Positions 24,825 through 34,648 are shown, counted from the first letter of the stretch. The stretch is 64,000 nucleotides of DNA from Spirosoma pollinicola (GCF_002831565.1 NZ_CP025096.1:7059014-7123013); one strand, 5' to 3'. The notes: generated by a model from the sequence alone, not told the origin. Translations and numbers: made by a program.

Positions 24825-25967
24825 ATGCATCGTCTTGCCTTTTTAGTTGGCATATTGTCTGTTCTTAGCCTGAAAACCTCAGGACAAATTTTTGTTTATC
24901 AGGAAAAAGACGGCAATGTGTTTACAAGTGTGGATTCTTATAGCCCAGGCAAAACAAACACTTATACGAAACTAACTTATTTGGGTAGCCCTTTTCTTAC
25001 GTTTCCAGTATGGCAACCGGGTAAGATTCGTCTGGACATGGAGGGTAATGTTCTTGATTGTCAACTAGCCTATAACTTGAATACTAATGAAGTCCTGTGT
25101 CGTTTTGAGGGCGATTCGGCAGTTAAAACGGTTACGCCAGCTGTATTTTCAATCAATAATACGGAGTTCGTTCGTTATCAAAATAGCCTTATGGGCATAG
25201 ACTATCGGCTATATTATTCGATCATTCATAATGGGCCAACCAAGCTCCTCAAAAGTTTGAGTAACCAGTTGGGCTATATGAATAGCGAAGAACAGATACG
25301 AGTTAGAAGTTATAGAGATTTAAATCTCAGTGGTTCTTATCGGATCATAACGAAGTATTTTATTCAGAAAGGAAATGGTGAGCCCAAACTTATTAGTCTA
25401 TCAAAAAAGTCGCTCATGGATGCCCTTGCAGACCAGGCATTTGCGCTTGAATCAAAAATTCCAACCAAATCATTGACGACCAATGAGGTTATCGACATCT
25501 TAAATCACTATGATTCATTAGTGGCAGAAGCCAGAATAAATCGGGCTCACTTAAGCAAGGAAGATGTATTCAGACAGATTTTCCAGAATAAAATTAGTTA
25601 CCCAGGCTGGGTTGGAAATCAGGGGATTTATGGTCGCATTTATGCCGGGTTTGATATTGATTCGCTGGGTTATGTCAAAAATGTAGTCATTCTAAGTCCG
25701 GACAATATTGGGTTTGGCTTTACATCTGAGGCAAAAAAAGCATTAGAGACAATGTCTAATGTCGCTCCGGCTTTTCAGGGCAGGTATGCACTTCCTGTTA
25801 CCTTCACCTATGAAAACGCTAAAGAAAAGACAGGCCCACATATTCCCGTCAATCGGTTGCCTGATGACCGGCTTAACAAGCGAACTGTACTGGAAGAAGT
25901 TATTGTGCCATTTACTACCAACAAAGCCGGAATAGCCAGTAGAGAGGTTTGGGGGTATTATAAATGA
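24825..25967 (+). CDS. Exported protein with C-terminal TonB-like domain
   Basis: About 380 residues. The ATG at 24825 gives a clean signal peptide (MHRLAFLVGILSVLSL...SGQ), whereas the upstream GTG at 24789 adds an unlikely extension. The N-terminal two thirds are not recognised. The last ~110 residues (GRIYAGFDIDSLGYVKNVVI, EAKKALETM, LPVTFTYEN) follow the TonB C-terminal pattern of VxF-D-GxVxxVxV and a final strand. There is no N-terminal membrane anchor like that of true TonB, so it is likely a secreted or periplasmic TonB-C-domain protein, common in Bacteroidota. Function is unknown. Confidence 0.65.
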   Translation: MHRLAFLVGILSVLSLKTSGQIFVYQEKDGNVFTSVDSYSPGKTNTYTKLTYLGSPFLTFPVWQPGKIRLDMEGNVLDCQLAYNLNTNEVLCRFEGDSAVKTVTPAVFSINNTEFVRYQNSLMGIDYRLYYSIIHNGPTKLLKSLSNQLGYMNSEEQIRVRSYRDLNLSGSYRIITKYFIQKGNGEPKLISLSKKSLMDALADQAFALESKIPTKSLTTNEVIDILNHYDSLVAEARINRAHLSKEDVFRQIFQNKISYPGWVGNQGIYGRIYAGFDIDSLGYVKNVVILSPDNIGFGFTSEAKKALETMSNVAPAFQGRYALPVTFTYENAKEKTGPHIPVNRLPDDRLNKRTVLEEVIVPFTTNKAGIASREVWGYYK

Positions 25968-26116
25968 CAGGCAAACATCACAATTAAGTTTGTTTGGTCA
26001 AGAGTTTGCCACTAAACTATTACTTGCTCGCAGTAGGATGAGCGTTCTTTCTTATAAGAACAATAAATGGATTGGCTGTTATTCAGAAAAAGAACAATAG
26101 GCGTAACAGTTACCGG

Positions 26117-26147
26117 TTACTAAACTGATTGATAATCAGTTTAGTAA
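26117..26147. terminator. Hairpin (14-bp stem) upstream of the NTF2-like gene
   Basis: TTACTAAACTGATT (26117-26130) pairs perfectly with AATCAGTTTAGTAA (26134-26147), 3-base loop, then TTTATTATA. It may end the upstream transcript, which stops 150 bases before. It sits 45 bases before the preferred start at 26192. Confidence 0.55.
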
Positions 26148-26191
26148 TTTATTATACATTTATGCAGGTCTACTTAATGACCTGTGTAGAT

Positions 26192-26737
26192 ATGAAATAT
26201 AGCCTATTAATCATCCTGCTGATTCTTTATTCGGAGTTGACATCGGCACAATCAACCAACCTTCCTACAAATGTAGTTTCCCAACTCGACAGTATGGAAA
26301 AGGCTATGTTTATTGCCTCACAGAATGCAGATGCCTTCGGGAGCCTCATGGGTAATGACTACATTACAATCAATGCTGATGGGGTTATGGCAAACAAAAC
26401 TCAAACGTTGGAGGCAGTGCGTACCCACCCATTACCCAAAGCGGACATAGTACTATCTGACAACCGACAGCGTGTCTATGGTGATTTAGCAATTCGTACA
26501 GGTCGGGCTAAAGCGTACAAAGCTGGCTTACTTCTAGCTGATTTTATGTACACTGAAACGTGGATATACCGAGACGGCCGCTGGCAGTTTATTGGGTGGC
26601 AAGGTACAATGGCAGGAGTGCCCAGCTATTATGGCGTGTTAATTACGTTAGTGCTTACCTCTATTATCGCTGCTGTGCTATGGTGGTTTATGAAACATCG
26701 GATGAAACCAAGACGACACTCTCTCAGTCAGGATTGA
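26192..26737 (+). CDS. Exported NTF2-like (DUF4440/SnoaL-type) protein with C-terminal membrane anchor
   Basis: About 181 residues from ATG 26192, which gives a signal peptide (MKYSLLIILLILYS...TSAQ); an earlier ATG at 26129 lies in a hairpin. Residues ~30-135 look like the cone-shaped NTF2/DUF4440 fold: LDSMEKAMFIASQNADAF, GNDYITINADG, YTETWIYRDGRWQFIGWQGT. A hydrophobic helix near the end (GVLITLVLTSIIAAVLWWFM) and a basic tail suggest membrane anchoring. No catalytic role can be assigned. It converges on the lipoprotein gene at 26745, only 8 bases away. Confidence 0.65.
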   Translation: MKYSLLIILLILYSELTSAQSTNLPTNVVSQLDSMEKAMFIASQNADAFGSLMGNDYITINADGVMANKTQTLEAVRTHPLPKADIVLSDNRQRVYGDLAIRTGRAKAYKAGLLLADFMYTETWIYRDGRWQFIGWQGTMAGVPSYYGVLITLVLTSIIAAVLWWFMKHRMKPRRHSLSQD

Positions 26738-26744
26738 CTCCAAA

Positions 26745-27329
26745 TCATTTTACTGAAGCTGTCGCGGCACCACTTGCCGAACCAATCTTGACCTTCAAAC
26801 CGAAATCTTTGCCTTTCGAAACGTCTTTTAACGAAATGTTTTCACCGGTTGAACCTGCCCAGACGGCCCCACCCGCAGTAGGTTTCGAGGCACCGTAGCG
26901 AGATGTAAAATAAGTCTCCAGTTCTTTTTGATACTCATTAACCGATTGACGGCTATTCAGAAACAGATCGACATCGATCGATGATACCTTATTATTTTTT
27001 TGATAATAGAGCATGTCGGCCGATTCGAGATTTGTCAACTCAATGGTATAGCCGATGTGGTCGGCATCACTCTCGAATGATTCCCCTTTTTCGGTCACTT
27101 TCACTTTCGCAAATTCGTCGCCGAGGTTAATGCCCCGCCAGTGACTCTCAGCAGTCAAACCGAGTTCGGCTAAATGACCAGAGATAGTTAGACTGGCCGC
27201 AGTTTTAGAAGCCAGTCCTGTTGTTGATGTCGAATCTGTTATTTGTGAATTAGCCTGTTGCCGACTACGGCAAGCCTGTTGATGTAGAGAAAAACTGAGT
27301 ACTATAAGGAGTAAACTTATTCGTTTCAT
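26745..27329 (-). CDS. Putative lipoprotein of unknown function
   Basis: A 194-residue protein with a lipoprotein-like signal: hydrophobic residues 4-15 and a cysteine at position 20 (HQQAC). The mature part has a region ELGLTAESHWRGINLGDEFAKVKV and a possible beta-rich domain, with no recognised family. The C-terminus is Ala/Gly/Ser/Lys-rich. A -7 promoter element lies just upstream (27352-27359), so it is probably transcribed alone. Confidence 0.6.
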   Translation of the reverse strand: MKRISLLLIVLSFSLHQQACRSRQQANSQITDSTSTTGLASKTAASLTISGHLAELGLTAESHWRGINLGDEFAKVKVTEKGESFESDADHIGYTIELTNLESADMLYYQKNNKVSSIDVDLFLNSRQSVNEYQKELETYFTSRYGASKPTAGGAVWAGSTGENISLKDVSKGKDFGLKVKIGSASGAATASVK

Positions 27330-27351
27330 AGGGTCCTGGTTAATATACTTG

Positions 27352-27359
27352 CAAAGGTA
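27352..27359 (-). promoter_or_regulatory. Promoter -7 element for the lipoprotein gene
   Basis: On the minus strand TACCTTTG followed by CAAG matches TAnnTTTG, 23 bases upstream of the ATG. The -33 element is not obvious. Confidence 0.5.
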
Positions 27360-27386
27360 AATTCTCTAGCCCGATTTTCACCTTCC

Positions 27387-29150
27387 TTAACTCACTCGCT
27401 TGCCATGCAGCAGCATATCTACGGCATCGTTAAGTGACCCTGCCAGCGTAACTTGCCCCGAATTAATAAAAAAGATTTCATCGGCGCTTTCAATCGTATT
27501 CAAGCGGTGAGCGATGATAATCCGAGTCGTTTTTTCGGGAAGATTTTGCAAAATTTCGTCCAGCAACTGTTCCGTAACAGTGTCGATATTGGCCGTAGCT
27601 TCATCCAGAATAAGCAAATCGGGGTTACGCAAGACGGCTCGCATGAACGCAATAAGTTGTTTATGCCCCAGACTGATGGCATCACCGCTTGTCTGAATCT
27701 TCGTGTCCAGACCGTCATCGAACCGCTCGACCAGGCCAGCCAGATTAGCCGCCCGAATAACCTCAGCTAACTCCTCGTTCGAATGACTTTGATAGGCTTC
27801 GTTACCGTATAAAATGTTCTCCCGAACGGTACCCGTAAATAAAAACGGTTCCTGAAGAATAAAGCCAATTTTTTGGGTGCGCTCTTCGGGACTATAGGCG
27901 CGTATGTCCTTCCCATCAAGTAACACCGTACCGCTGGTTGGGTCATATAAACGTGCAATCAGCGATGCTGTTGTAGTTTTACCGCCCCCCGTTGGCCCAA
28001 CCAGCGCATAGGTCTTACCACGCGCAAGGTCGAAGCTGATGTTATGCAAAACCTCCTGCCCATCGGGATAGCTGAATGATACGTTCTGGAAAGAAAGTAA
28101 GGCTGAGGACGATGCAGACACCGAATCCGCTACGGTAACCAAATCCGTTTGCAGAACCAGTAATTGCGAGATTCGGTCCCAACCGGCTAGCGCCACCTGA
28201 AAGTTTGCCCACAGTGCAGCCAGTTGCCTCAGTGGGTTATAGAAATTGTTGACATACGAGAAAAAGCTAATCAACAAGCCAATTGTAAACTGGCCTCTTG
28301 AGATCAAGTATATACCATACGTCAGCACAACGAGTTGACCGAGGTTAGCGGCCATGCCAATAACAGGCGTAAAAACGTTGTTAGCCAACCCAGCCCCAAT
28401 GGCCGTTTTGTAGTTTTGCTGGTTCGCTTCTTCGAATCGTTTTCGGAAATAATCGCGCCTGTTGAAGGCGATGATCACCTTGAAATTGTTCAGGTTCTCC
28501 TGAATTTCGGCACTCAGGTTACCAACACTTTTAAGGCTCCCGGCATTCTTGCGTTTCACCCAGGCCGAGGTGGCTTGTGTAAAAATCCACATGAGTATGG
28601 CCGGAGACAGGGCAGCAGCTCCGAGCGGCAGGTTGATGAACAACAGGAACAGACCAGCCCCGGTCATGATAAAAATACTTCCAACAAACTGCATTAACGA
28701 CTGCGAGAAAAACTGATTCAGCTTATCGGTGTCGTTGTTGATTCGGGAAATGAGGTCGCCCGCTTTGTTCTGGTTAAAGAAAGCGACGGGCAATTCCTGT
28801 AATTTGTTGAATACGGCATTCCGAAGTTTGAACAGTGTCCGTTGGCCTATTCCGCCCATCAGGCGCGTCTGCACATAGTTCGTTACAAGCGCAATCAGGT
28901 AAATTCCGAGTAAAATACCTGCGTTCTGCAAAATCCCATTGTAATTCCTGGTCTGAACATAGGTATCAATTGTACGACCAATCAGCATAGGACTCACCAG
29001 TGTCAAACCCGAATTGACCAAAATGGCAACGAACGCCAGAATAAGGATTCGGCGTTCGTCCTCAATAAGCGCCAGTAGTTTTCTGAGGGCTTTATAGGTG
29101 GCATTTTTTTCTTTTTTCTGCCCAACGTCCTGACTAAGATCGTACTTCAT
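27387..29150 (-). CDS. ABC exporter subunit with degenerate signature motif
   Basis: A 587-residue half-transporter: a six-helix membrane domain (about residues 30-320) and an ATPase domain. Walker A is GPTGGGKTT (near 375) and Walker B with catalytic glutamate is LLILDEATANID. The H-loop AHRLNTI is intact. The signature that should read LSGGQ is ISLGHKQL, so it is degenerate. It overlaps the next-upstream exporter gene by 17 bases, and the two clearly form a heterodimer. The type resembles multidrug/lipid exporters such as BmrCD or TM287/288; the substrate is unknown. Confidence 0.92.
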   Translation of the reverse strand: MKYDLSQDVGQKKEKNATYKALRKLLALIEDERRILILAFVAILVNSGLTLVSPMLIGRTIDTYVQTRNYNGILQNAGILLGIYLIALVTNYVQTRLMGGIGQRTLFKLRNAVFNKLQELPVAFFNQNKAGDLISRINNDTDKLNQFFSQSLMQFVGSIFIMTGAGLFLLFINLPLGAAALSPAILMWIFTQATSAWVKRKNAGSLKSVGNLSAEIQENLNNFKVIIAFNRRDYFRKRFEEANQQNYKTAIGAGLANNVFTPVIGMAANLGQLVVLTYGIYLISRGQFTIGLLISFFSYVNNFYNPLRQLAALWANFQVALAGWDRISQLLVLQTDLVTVADSVSASSSALLSFQNVSFSYPDGQEVLHNISFDLARGKTYALVGPTGGGKTTTASLIARLYDPTSGTVLLDGKDIRAYSPEERTQKIGFILQEPFLFTGTVRENILYGNEAYQSHSNEELAEVIRAANLAGLVERFDDGLDTKIQTSGDAISLGHKQLIAFMRAVLRNPDLLILDEATANIDTVTEQLLDEILQNLPEKTTRIIIAHRLNTIESADEIFFINSGQVTLAGSLNDAVDMLLHGKRVS

Positions 29151-30888
29151 ATTGACTGGTGCTGCGTTGGGATTGATAAATCTGAACGTATTCGGGGCTG
29201 GTAGCCATCAACTCGGGATGGGTGCCTTTGGCAACAATTTCTCCCTCCATCAGCAGAATAATCTGCTCGTAATCTTCAACGGGTGCAATTTTCTGCGTTA
29301 CGGAAAGCAGCGTCAGACCAGGGTAATTCTGCAGTACATTTGCCAGAATTTTCTCCTCGGTGTTCGTGTCTACCCGTGCCGTAAAATCATCCAGCAATAA
29401 TACTTTAGGCTTGAGCGCCAACGCTCTGGCCAGCATAATACGCTGTTTTTGACCACCCGAAAGGCTACTTCCCCGCTCAGAAACGAGTGTATTGAGCTTG
29501 TCAGGTAGCGCGTTAATAAAACCCTCCAGTTCGGCAGTAGCGATGGCTTTTTCGAGCGATTTATCGGTTACAGTATCGCTAAAGGCAATGTTTTCGCGGA
29601 GGTTCACATTGAAGATGATGCTATCCTGAAAAACAAAACCCACCTGCCTATGAAAAGTCTCCTGATCGTAGCTGGCAATTGGCCTCCCGTCGTAATTAAC
29701 ACTGCCCGAATCGGCATTGATCAATCCCGTGAGCAAGAATAGTAATTGACTTTTACCGGCCGCCGTTGGCCCCACAATGGCTGTTCGACTACCGGCCTTT
29801 GCCGAGAATGAAATATCCTTCAATACGTGTTTTTCACCGTATGAAACCGATACGTTAACAAGTTCAATATCGCCATTTAGCGAAACATCTACGGTGCCTG
29901 TATTGATGGTTTCGGGAGCCTGCAACACCTGGTTGACACGCTCGTAGGAGGCCGATGCCTGCGCAATGACATTGCTCATAAACCCAATCACAATGATCGG
30001 GAAGATCAGTAGAGCCAAATAGCTATTGAATGCCGTAAAATCGCCCAGTGACATGCTGCCTGTGATGACGAAGTGCCCACCCAGCACCAGAATCGTCAGA
30101 GCGGCCATATTTGCCGTAAAGCTGATAACCGGAATAAGGGCGGCAAATAATCGTAAAATGGAAAGTCCCAGATCCTTAGCTTCGGTATTGGCCGCCAGAA
30201 ACTTATCGTATTCCAATTGCTGCGAATTGAGCACCCGAATAATAGCTGAGCCAAGAATACTCTCGTTTATAACTTTATTGAGCCAGTCAATTACCTCCCG
30301 GCTCCGCTTAAATAGAACCCGCACTTTCTTCAGAACCAGATAAAATGTAATGCCAATAATAGGCACAATGGCCAGCACCGCCAGCGCCAGTGGCCAGTTG
30401 ATATTGAGCATCAGGATACTGGCACCTATAATAATGCAAAGCGAGGATACGATGGACACAATGGCCTGCGAAACAAACATCTTGACCGAATCAATATCTG
30501 AGGTCAGGTTTGTCAGTAATTTGGAGGGGTTCGCCTGCTGAATATAGGCAAAGCTCTGGCGGGATATTTTAGCCGAAAGCTGCGTCCGTAAATCCTTCGC
30601 TACCTGCTCCGAAGCGTACGTTTGGACGATACTTTGCAGGTAGGTAAAAACAAAAATAAACAGAGCTGCCACCAGAAACTCGATCACTGTAGTCTGCAAA
30701 ACGAACTTTCCGGCTGTATAGTCGTCGATGCCGTGCGAGATTAGCAGGGGCAGTAGCAGATTGACGCCATTACTGATTAGGGCAAACAAAATCAGCAACA
30801 GTATCATTCTGGAATATGGCTTTAGCAGGCCCAGCAAAGGCGATGACGTTTTTTTAGGTGCTTCTTTTCTCGGAGTGGCAGTATCCAT
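29134..30888 (-). CDS. ABC exporter subunit with degenerate catalytic glutamate
   Basis: A 584-residue half-transporter with a membrane domain (about residues 20-315) and an ATPase domain. Walker A is GPTAAGKSQ (near 368) and the signature LSGGQKQR is canonical. Walker B reads LLLDDFTARVD, with Asp in place of the catalytic Glu, and the H-loop His is replaced by Gln (VTQKI). With the partner gene's broken signature, this predicts one active and one degenerate ATP site, as in asymmetric heterodimeric exporters. It is the first gene of the two-gene operon. Confidence 0.92.
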   Translation of the reverse strand: MDTATPRKEAPKKTSSPLLGLLKPYSRMILLLILFALISNGVNLLLPLLISHGIDDYTAGKFVLQTTVIEFLVAALFIFVFTYLQSIVQTYASEQVAKDLRTQLSAKISRQSFAYIQQANPSKLLTNLTSDIDSVKMFVSQAIVSIVSSLCIIIGASILMLNINWPLALAVLAIVPIIGITFYLVLKKVRVLFKRSREVIDWLNKVINESILGSAIIRVLNSQQLEYDKFLAANTEAKDLGLSILRLFAALIPVISFTANMAALTILVLGGHFVITGSMSLGDFTAFNSYLALLIFPIIVIGFMSNVIAQASASYERVNQVLQAPETINTGTVDVSLNGDIELVNVSVSYGEKHVLKDISFSAKAGSRTAIVGPTAAGKSQLLFLLTGLINADSGSVNYDGRPIASYDQETFHRQVGFVFQDSIIFNVNLRENIAFSDTVTDKSLEKAIATAELEGFINALPDKLNTLVSERGSSLSGGQKQRIMLARALALKPKVLLLDDFTARVDTNTEEKILANVLQNYPGLTLLSVTQKIAPVEDYEQIILLMEGEIVAKGTHPELMATSPEYVQIYQSQRSTSQYEVRS

Positions 30889-30934
30889 AATCGAACTTTG
30901 AGGTGAAGCGTTGGCGGAGAGTTCAAAGATAACA

Positions 30935-31027
30935 GTAACGCAGTTGGAAAGCCGCGAAGCCGAAGTCTAAATTGTGCATAAAAGCTACAAATTAACCTTC
31001 GGCTTCGCGGCTTTCCAGCCGCGTTAC
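30935..31027. repeat. Inverted repeat of the GGCTGGAAAGCCGC family
   Basis: Two arms of about 38 bases (30935-30973 and 30990-31027) are near-perfect reverse complements, sharing GGAAAGCCGCGAAGCCGAAG. They lie between the SPFH gene and the ABC operon on the same strand. The core GCGGCTGGAAAGC also occurs at 44261-44311. It may act as a terminator and looks like a dispersed genome repeat. Confidence 0.7.
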
Positions 31028-31036
31028 TTAACACCG

Positions 31037-32986
31037 CTATTCTTTCTCCGTCGGCTTCGTCACATCAACGATTTTAATCGGTATACCCGTTTTTCGCTCT
31101 TCGATTTGCTCAAGCAACTTCAGACCCATCAGACCATTCATCGACCCTTCGGTACCAGTTCCCGATCCATTAATAACAATATCAGGAATAACGCGAATGT
31201 GGCCTTTACCAATCTCTTCCGTAATCTTGAAGCGCGTAAAGTTCTCTTCGCCCATCGCCTTCACCTGCAACTCGTAAGCTTCGGCAGTGGAACGACCAAT
31301 GGCAAGAATTTTCTCGGCTTCAGCCGTACCTGTTTTGGCAATCCGCTCCGCTTCAGCATCAGCGGTCAGTTTTGTAGCCTCGGCATCAGCAGCCGCCTGA
31401 CGACGACGGGCCTCTGCGTTGGCTTCGGCACGCACTTTTGTAGCCTCCGATTCTGCGCCGACCTGCAACTTTAGGCTACGGGCCTCCCCTTCCGATTTTT
31501 TAACGGCTGCATCTGCCGTGCGCTGGGCAATCTCAACACTTTGCTGCGCCTTCACGACCTCCCGCTGAATATCGGCCAGTGCCGTTTCGCGTTCCATACC
31601 CTGCCGTTTTTCCTGCGCCATTCGCTGCGTTTCGTAAGTCTTTTCCTCCTCCTGCGCAATCTTCCGGTCGGTCAGGGTTTTCATCAGGCTATCAGGTGGC
31701 ACAATATCGCCAATGAGGGTATCGACGGCGTTTACATTATAAATTTCCAATACTGCCCGGATGTGCTCGCGGGCAGCCTCCTGCCGCTCTTTCCGGGTGC
31801 TCAGGAACGCAATCACATCAGAATCCTGCGCCGAGTTTCGGAAATAGTTACCAATGGTTGGCTCTAAAACCTGCGAAACGAGGTTAGTCATACTCCCAAA
31901 GCGGGCAATCACTTTTGGCGCTTCGACCGACGGAATATGAATAATTTGCGCTACGTCGAGATTGAACGGGAAACCATCTTTCGACCGTACCGTAATGGTG
32001 GAAAGATTCCGGTCGAGTGCGTGGGCTTCTGTGCGGGCATTGGCCCAGTTCAGCACAAGGTTCGTTGTTGGCACCACTTCTACCTTCATTGTAAAGGTAT
32101 TGATCGGGTATTTACCCGGCCCCACAGGCTCCATCCATACGCCCCGAAATCCCTTCTGAACGATATTCCCGTGCTTGAACGCCACCCCGGATTGATCCTC
32201 ACCATCTTCACCAATGTATGAAATTACCACACCCACATGACCAATGGGCACCTCGGTCATGGGTATCTCTTCAATCTGGACAGCCCAGGGGTTTATGTAG
32301 TACGAACCCGCTAACACAACCTGCGGTTGAAGCCCCCGGTTGCCACCATTTTGCAGGAAGAAATCGACGTTCTGAAAGTTGTTATGTCCTTCTACATTCT
32401 TACCCGCAATTTGTCCCGGTTGCAACGGTGCCCCATCGAGCGTGGTAATAATGCCGACCATATTCTCCTTGATAACGGTCATATCGGCAATCGTAATCGT
32501 AAAGGCGAAAGGGTTTATCCGATAGGTTCCCGGCGTGAGTACCGACGTTTGACGACCTTTTTGCCCGCCACTGTTTAGAAAACGTTCTGTGTCCTGAAAA
32601 TTATCGGACTCCACCCGCCGGGCCAGAATATTACCCGTTGGCAGTTCGGCCCCGTCATTGGAAAGGACAAGCCCGATTTTACCTTCGGGAACCACCATAA
32701 AAGGCTGCATGGTGATGCCATACTGCCAGGGCCAAAGCCACCAATACAGCCCCGGAGCTAAGGTTTGTGCCTGATAACCAGCCTCCCCTTTTGTTGCAAT
32801 GATACGACCGTCGGGCAGGCCCCGGTCTGTACCAACGAGCACATATTTTTTGGTCACCAGACCAATTCGGTCTTCGGGAACGATCACCATCCCGAATAAA
32901 AAGCGCAGTACCAATTTGTAAAGTACAACCATAAGAACCAACACGATCAGCCATGACCATGTTGACATCAGGGATAAAAATTCCAT
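31037..32986 (-). CDS. SPFH/band-7 (flotillin-like) protein with vault-like N-terminal repeats
   Basis: A 649-residue protein with one N-terminal membrane helix (about residues 10-33). Four related segments follow, each starting with V-P-x-x-x-I/V-G-x-V and ending with L-x-P-G-x-Y-x-I-N-P. They start near residues 37, 98, 168 and 242. An SPFH/band-7 domain (about 290-440: TITVRSKDGFPFNLDVAQII) and a long Ala/Glu/Arg-rich coiled coil (about 440-590) complete it. SPFH proteins form membrane cages or microdomains. The repeats recall the major vault protein, whose shoulder is also an SPFH-like fold. Membrane organisation is the likely role; partners are unknown. Confidence 0.85.
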   Translation of the reverse strand: MEFLSLMSTWSWLIVLVLMVVLYKLVLRFLFGMVIVPEDRIGLVTKKYVLVGTDRGLPDGRIIATKGEAGYQAQTLAPGLYWWLWPWQYGITMQPFMVVPEGKIGLVLSNDGAELPTGNILARRVESDNFQDTERFLNSGGQKGRQTSVLTPGTYRINPFAFTITIADMTVIKENMVGIITTLDGAPLQPGQIAGKNVEGHNNFQNVDFFLQNGGNRGLQPQVVLAGSYYINPWAVQIEEIPMTEVPIGHVGVVISYIGEDGEDQSGVAFKHGNIVQKGFRGVWMEPVGPGKYPINTFTMKVEVVPTTNLVLNWANARTEAHALDRNLSTITVRSKDGFPFNLDVAQIIHIPSVEAPKVIARFGSMTNLVSQVLEPTIGNYFRNSAQDSDVIAFLSTRKERQEAAREHIRAVLEIYNVNAVDTLIGDIVPPDSLMKTLTDRKIAQEEEKTYETQRMAQEKRQGMERETALADIQREVVKAQQSVEIAQRTADAAVKKSEGEARSLKLQVGAESEATKVRAEANAEARRRQAAADAEATKLTADAEAERIAKTGTAEAEKILAIGRSTAEAYELQVKAMGEENFTRFKITEEIGKGHIRVIPDIVINGSGTGTEGSMNGLMGLKLLEQIEERKTGIPIKIVDVTKPTEKE

Positions 32987-33205
32987 GAATGAAACAAGTT
33001 TAAACGATTAAGAAAATGATATGGGAATTAAAAACAATCCGACTAATAGTCGGAAAATGAAGACGGTGCGTCTACATTGGCGTAGGGAAAAGTTCGTCGA
33101 ATTGACGCGTCAAATGTACGTGAAAGCCTGAATCCCTACGAACCGGGTTAGGATGATTGGTGACCTGCGAGGTAAATTGTGCAGGGGAATTGATGAGCGG
33201 CTTGA

Positions 33206-34648
33206 TTACAGTTCCTGGGCCAGATTGAAGAAAAAGCCCACATTACCCTGGGCGTTGACAGTCCCGCTGAAACGCATTACAAGATTATAAAAACTCACTA
33301 CGTCCAGGCTCATGCCTGTACCCATAAGTAAGCGATTCGCCAGCTTACTCTGATACTGTTCAGCGACTGTACTGCTTACATAACCAGCATCACCAAAGGC
33401 CGTTAGGTAGGCCGCAATAGGCACGGTGTTAAATTGACGGACATGAAGCCAGTTAAGCTGTTTTCGAACATTGAAAAGCTGATAACGCAGGCTATTACGA
33501 AAAATAAATGTTCGTTGCCCATCCACTACATAGAGTTCATACCCCCGAACCATGTCAATAGCATTACCTAATCCACGCAGGTTATAGTAGGGCTGACGAG
33601 TGGGCCAGGTAGCGCGGGCGCGTACGTTTCCGGCAAAATAAAACCGCCCACCCAGGGCCCAATACCGGGTGGCCGATGCCGACAGATCCAGAAAATGAAA
33701 GTTGTCATGCGGCAATAGCCCCGACACGCCCACCGCCCCCGCCAGTAACGTACCCTGTAGTGGATACACAATATTATCACGCCGGTCGTAGCGATAGGCA
33801 TAGCTCATCGTCAGGTATTGCTGACTTGTGCGGCCATCTAAAAAGTAATCAGGGTTCAGTTTGGCAATCGTATCGGCAATGGTGTTGCGGATATAGCGCG
33901 TATCGAGCGTATGGTAATGATAGAGTCCGCGTCGGTGGGTCAATATCACGGCGGCATAAGCCCGCTCACGAAGCACCTCATCCGACTTCACATAAACCCA
34001 CTTATCAAACTGTGTCCGGTAAGGTATTTCCTTATTGGTTGTATAGGCCAAATCAACACGAAGGCCAATTTTCTGCGCCAGATCAATGTAAGGCTTTGAA
34101 TAGGACAGCACCGTTCGTTGCTGAAACCCACGTTCAACGACTACCTGAACTCGGTCGTTGTTACCGGTGACGTTGCGATAACTAAGGCGGCCACCATAAA
34201 TAACCCGACTAAAATCTCGACCCCTGTCATACCACCACTCGTTAAAATTTCGGTCGGCCAGATCAAAAACGGGATACGCGATAACGTACCAGCGCTCCTT
34301 CATGAGTATAGTCAGATCGAGTTGGGCTAGGGTTTTGGCATCAACAGCGGGCGTGATCTCGGTGGCCACATCGACCGTAACGAATAAGGTCGTATTATTG
34401 ATATTCCGCTGATCCCAGGCTATACGGCCTGGCAAATCGGCCAGTTGAACGGAGTCGCCCATGTGCAGGGTCATTTCCCGAAGGATGATCCGGTCGCGGG
34501 TGCGGTAGTTTCCTTTGAGCGTAATGGACCGGACAATAACTTTCTGAGCCGAGTCGGCTGGAGCAGACGCAAAAACGGAAAAAGACGATAAAAGGACTAC
34601 CGTTATTACCGGAAATAAGAGCGGCCACCGTTTCGGAATCATGCTCAA
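33206..34648 (-). CDS. Omp85/BamA-like outer-membrane protein with one POTRA domain
   Basis: A 480-residue protein with a signal peptide (residues 8-28, ending VFASA). A POTRA-like domain (about 35-115: VIVRSITLKGNYRTRDRIIL, RIAWDQRNINNTTLF) comes first. A 16-strand-type beta-barrel follows, ending with the bacterial surface-antigen pattern; the last residue, leucine after ALAQE-type sequence, follows aromatic strand ends (MRFSGTVNAQGNVGFFFNLA). This is shorter than BamA, which has five POTRA domains, and looks like the small Omp85 proteins of Bacteroidota. The substrate is unknown. It is transcribed alone, divergent from the MFS gene. Confidence 0.8.
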   Translation of the reverse strand: MSMIPKRWPLLFPVITVVLLSSFSVFASAPADSAQKVIVRSITLKGNYRTRDRIILREMTLHMGDSVQLADLPGRIAWDQRNINNTTLFVTVDVATEITPAVDAKTLAQLDLTILMKERWYVIAYPVFDLADRNFNEWWYDRGRDFSRVIYGGRLSYRNVTGNNDRVQVVVERGFQQRTVLSYSKPYIDLAQKIGLRVDLAYTTNKEIPYRTQFDKWVYVKSDEVLRERAYAAVILTHRRGLYHYHTLDTRYIRNTIADTIAKLNPDYFLDGRTSQQYLTMSYAYRYDRRDNIVYPLQGTLLAGAVGVSGLLPHDNFHFLDLSASATRYWALGGRFYFAGNVRARATWPTRQPYYNLRGLGNAIDMVRGYELYVVDGQRTFIFRNSLRYQLFNVRKQLNWLHVRQFNTVPIAAYLTAFGDAGYVSSTVAEQYQSKLANRLLMGTGMSLDVVSFYNLVMRFSGTVNAQGNVGFFFNLAQEL

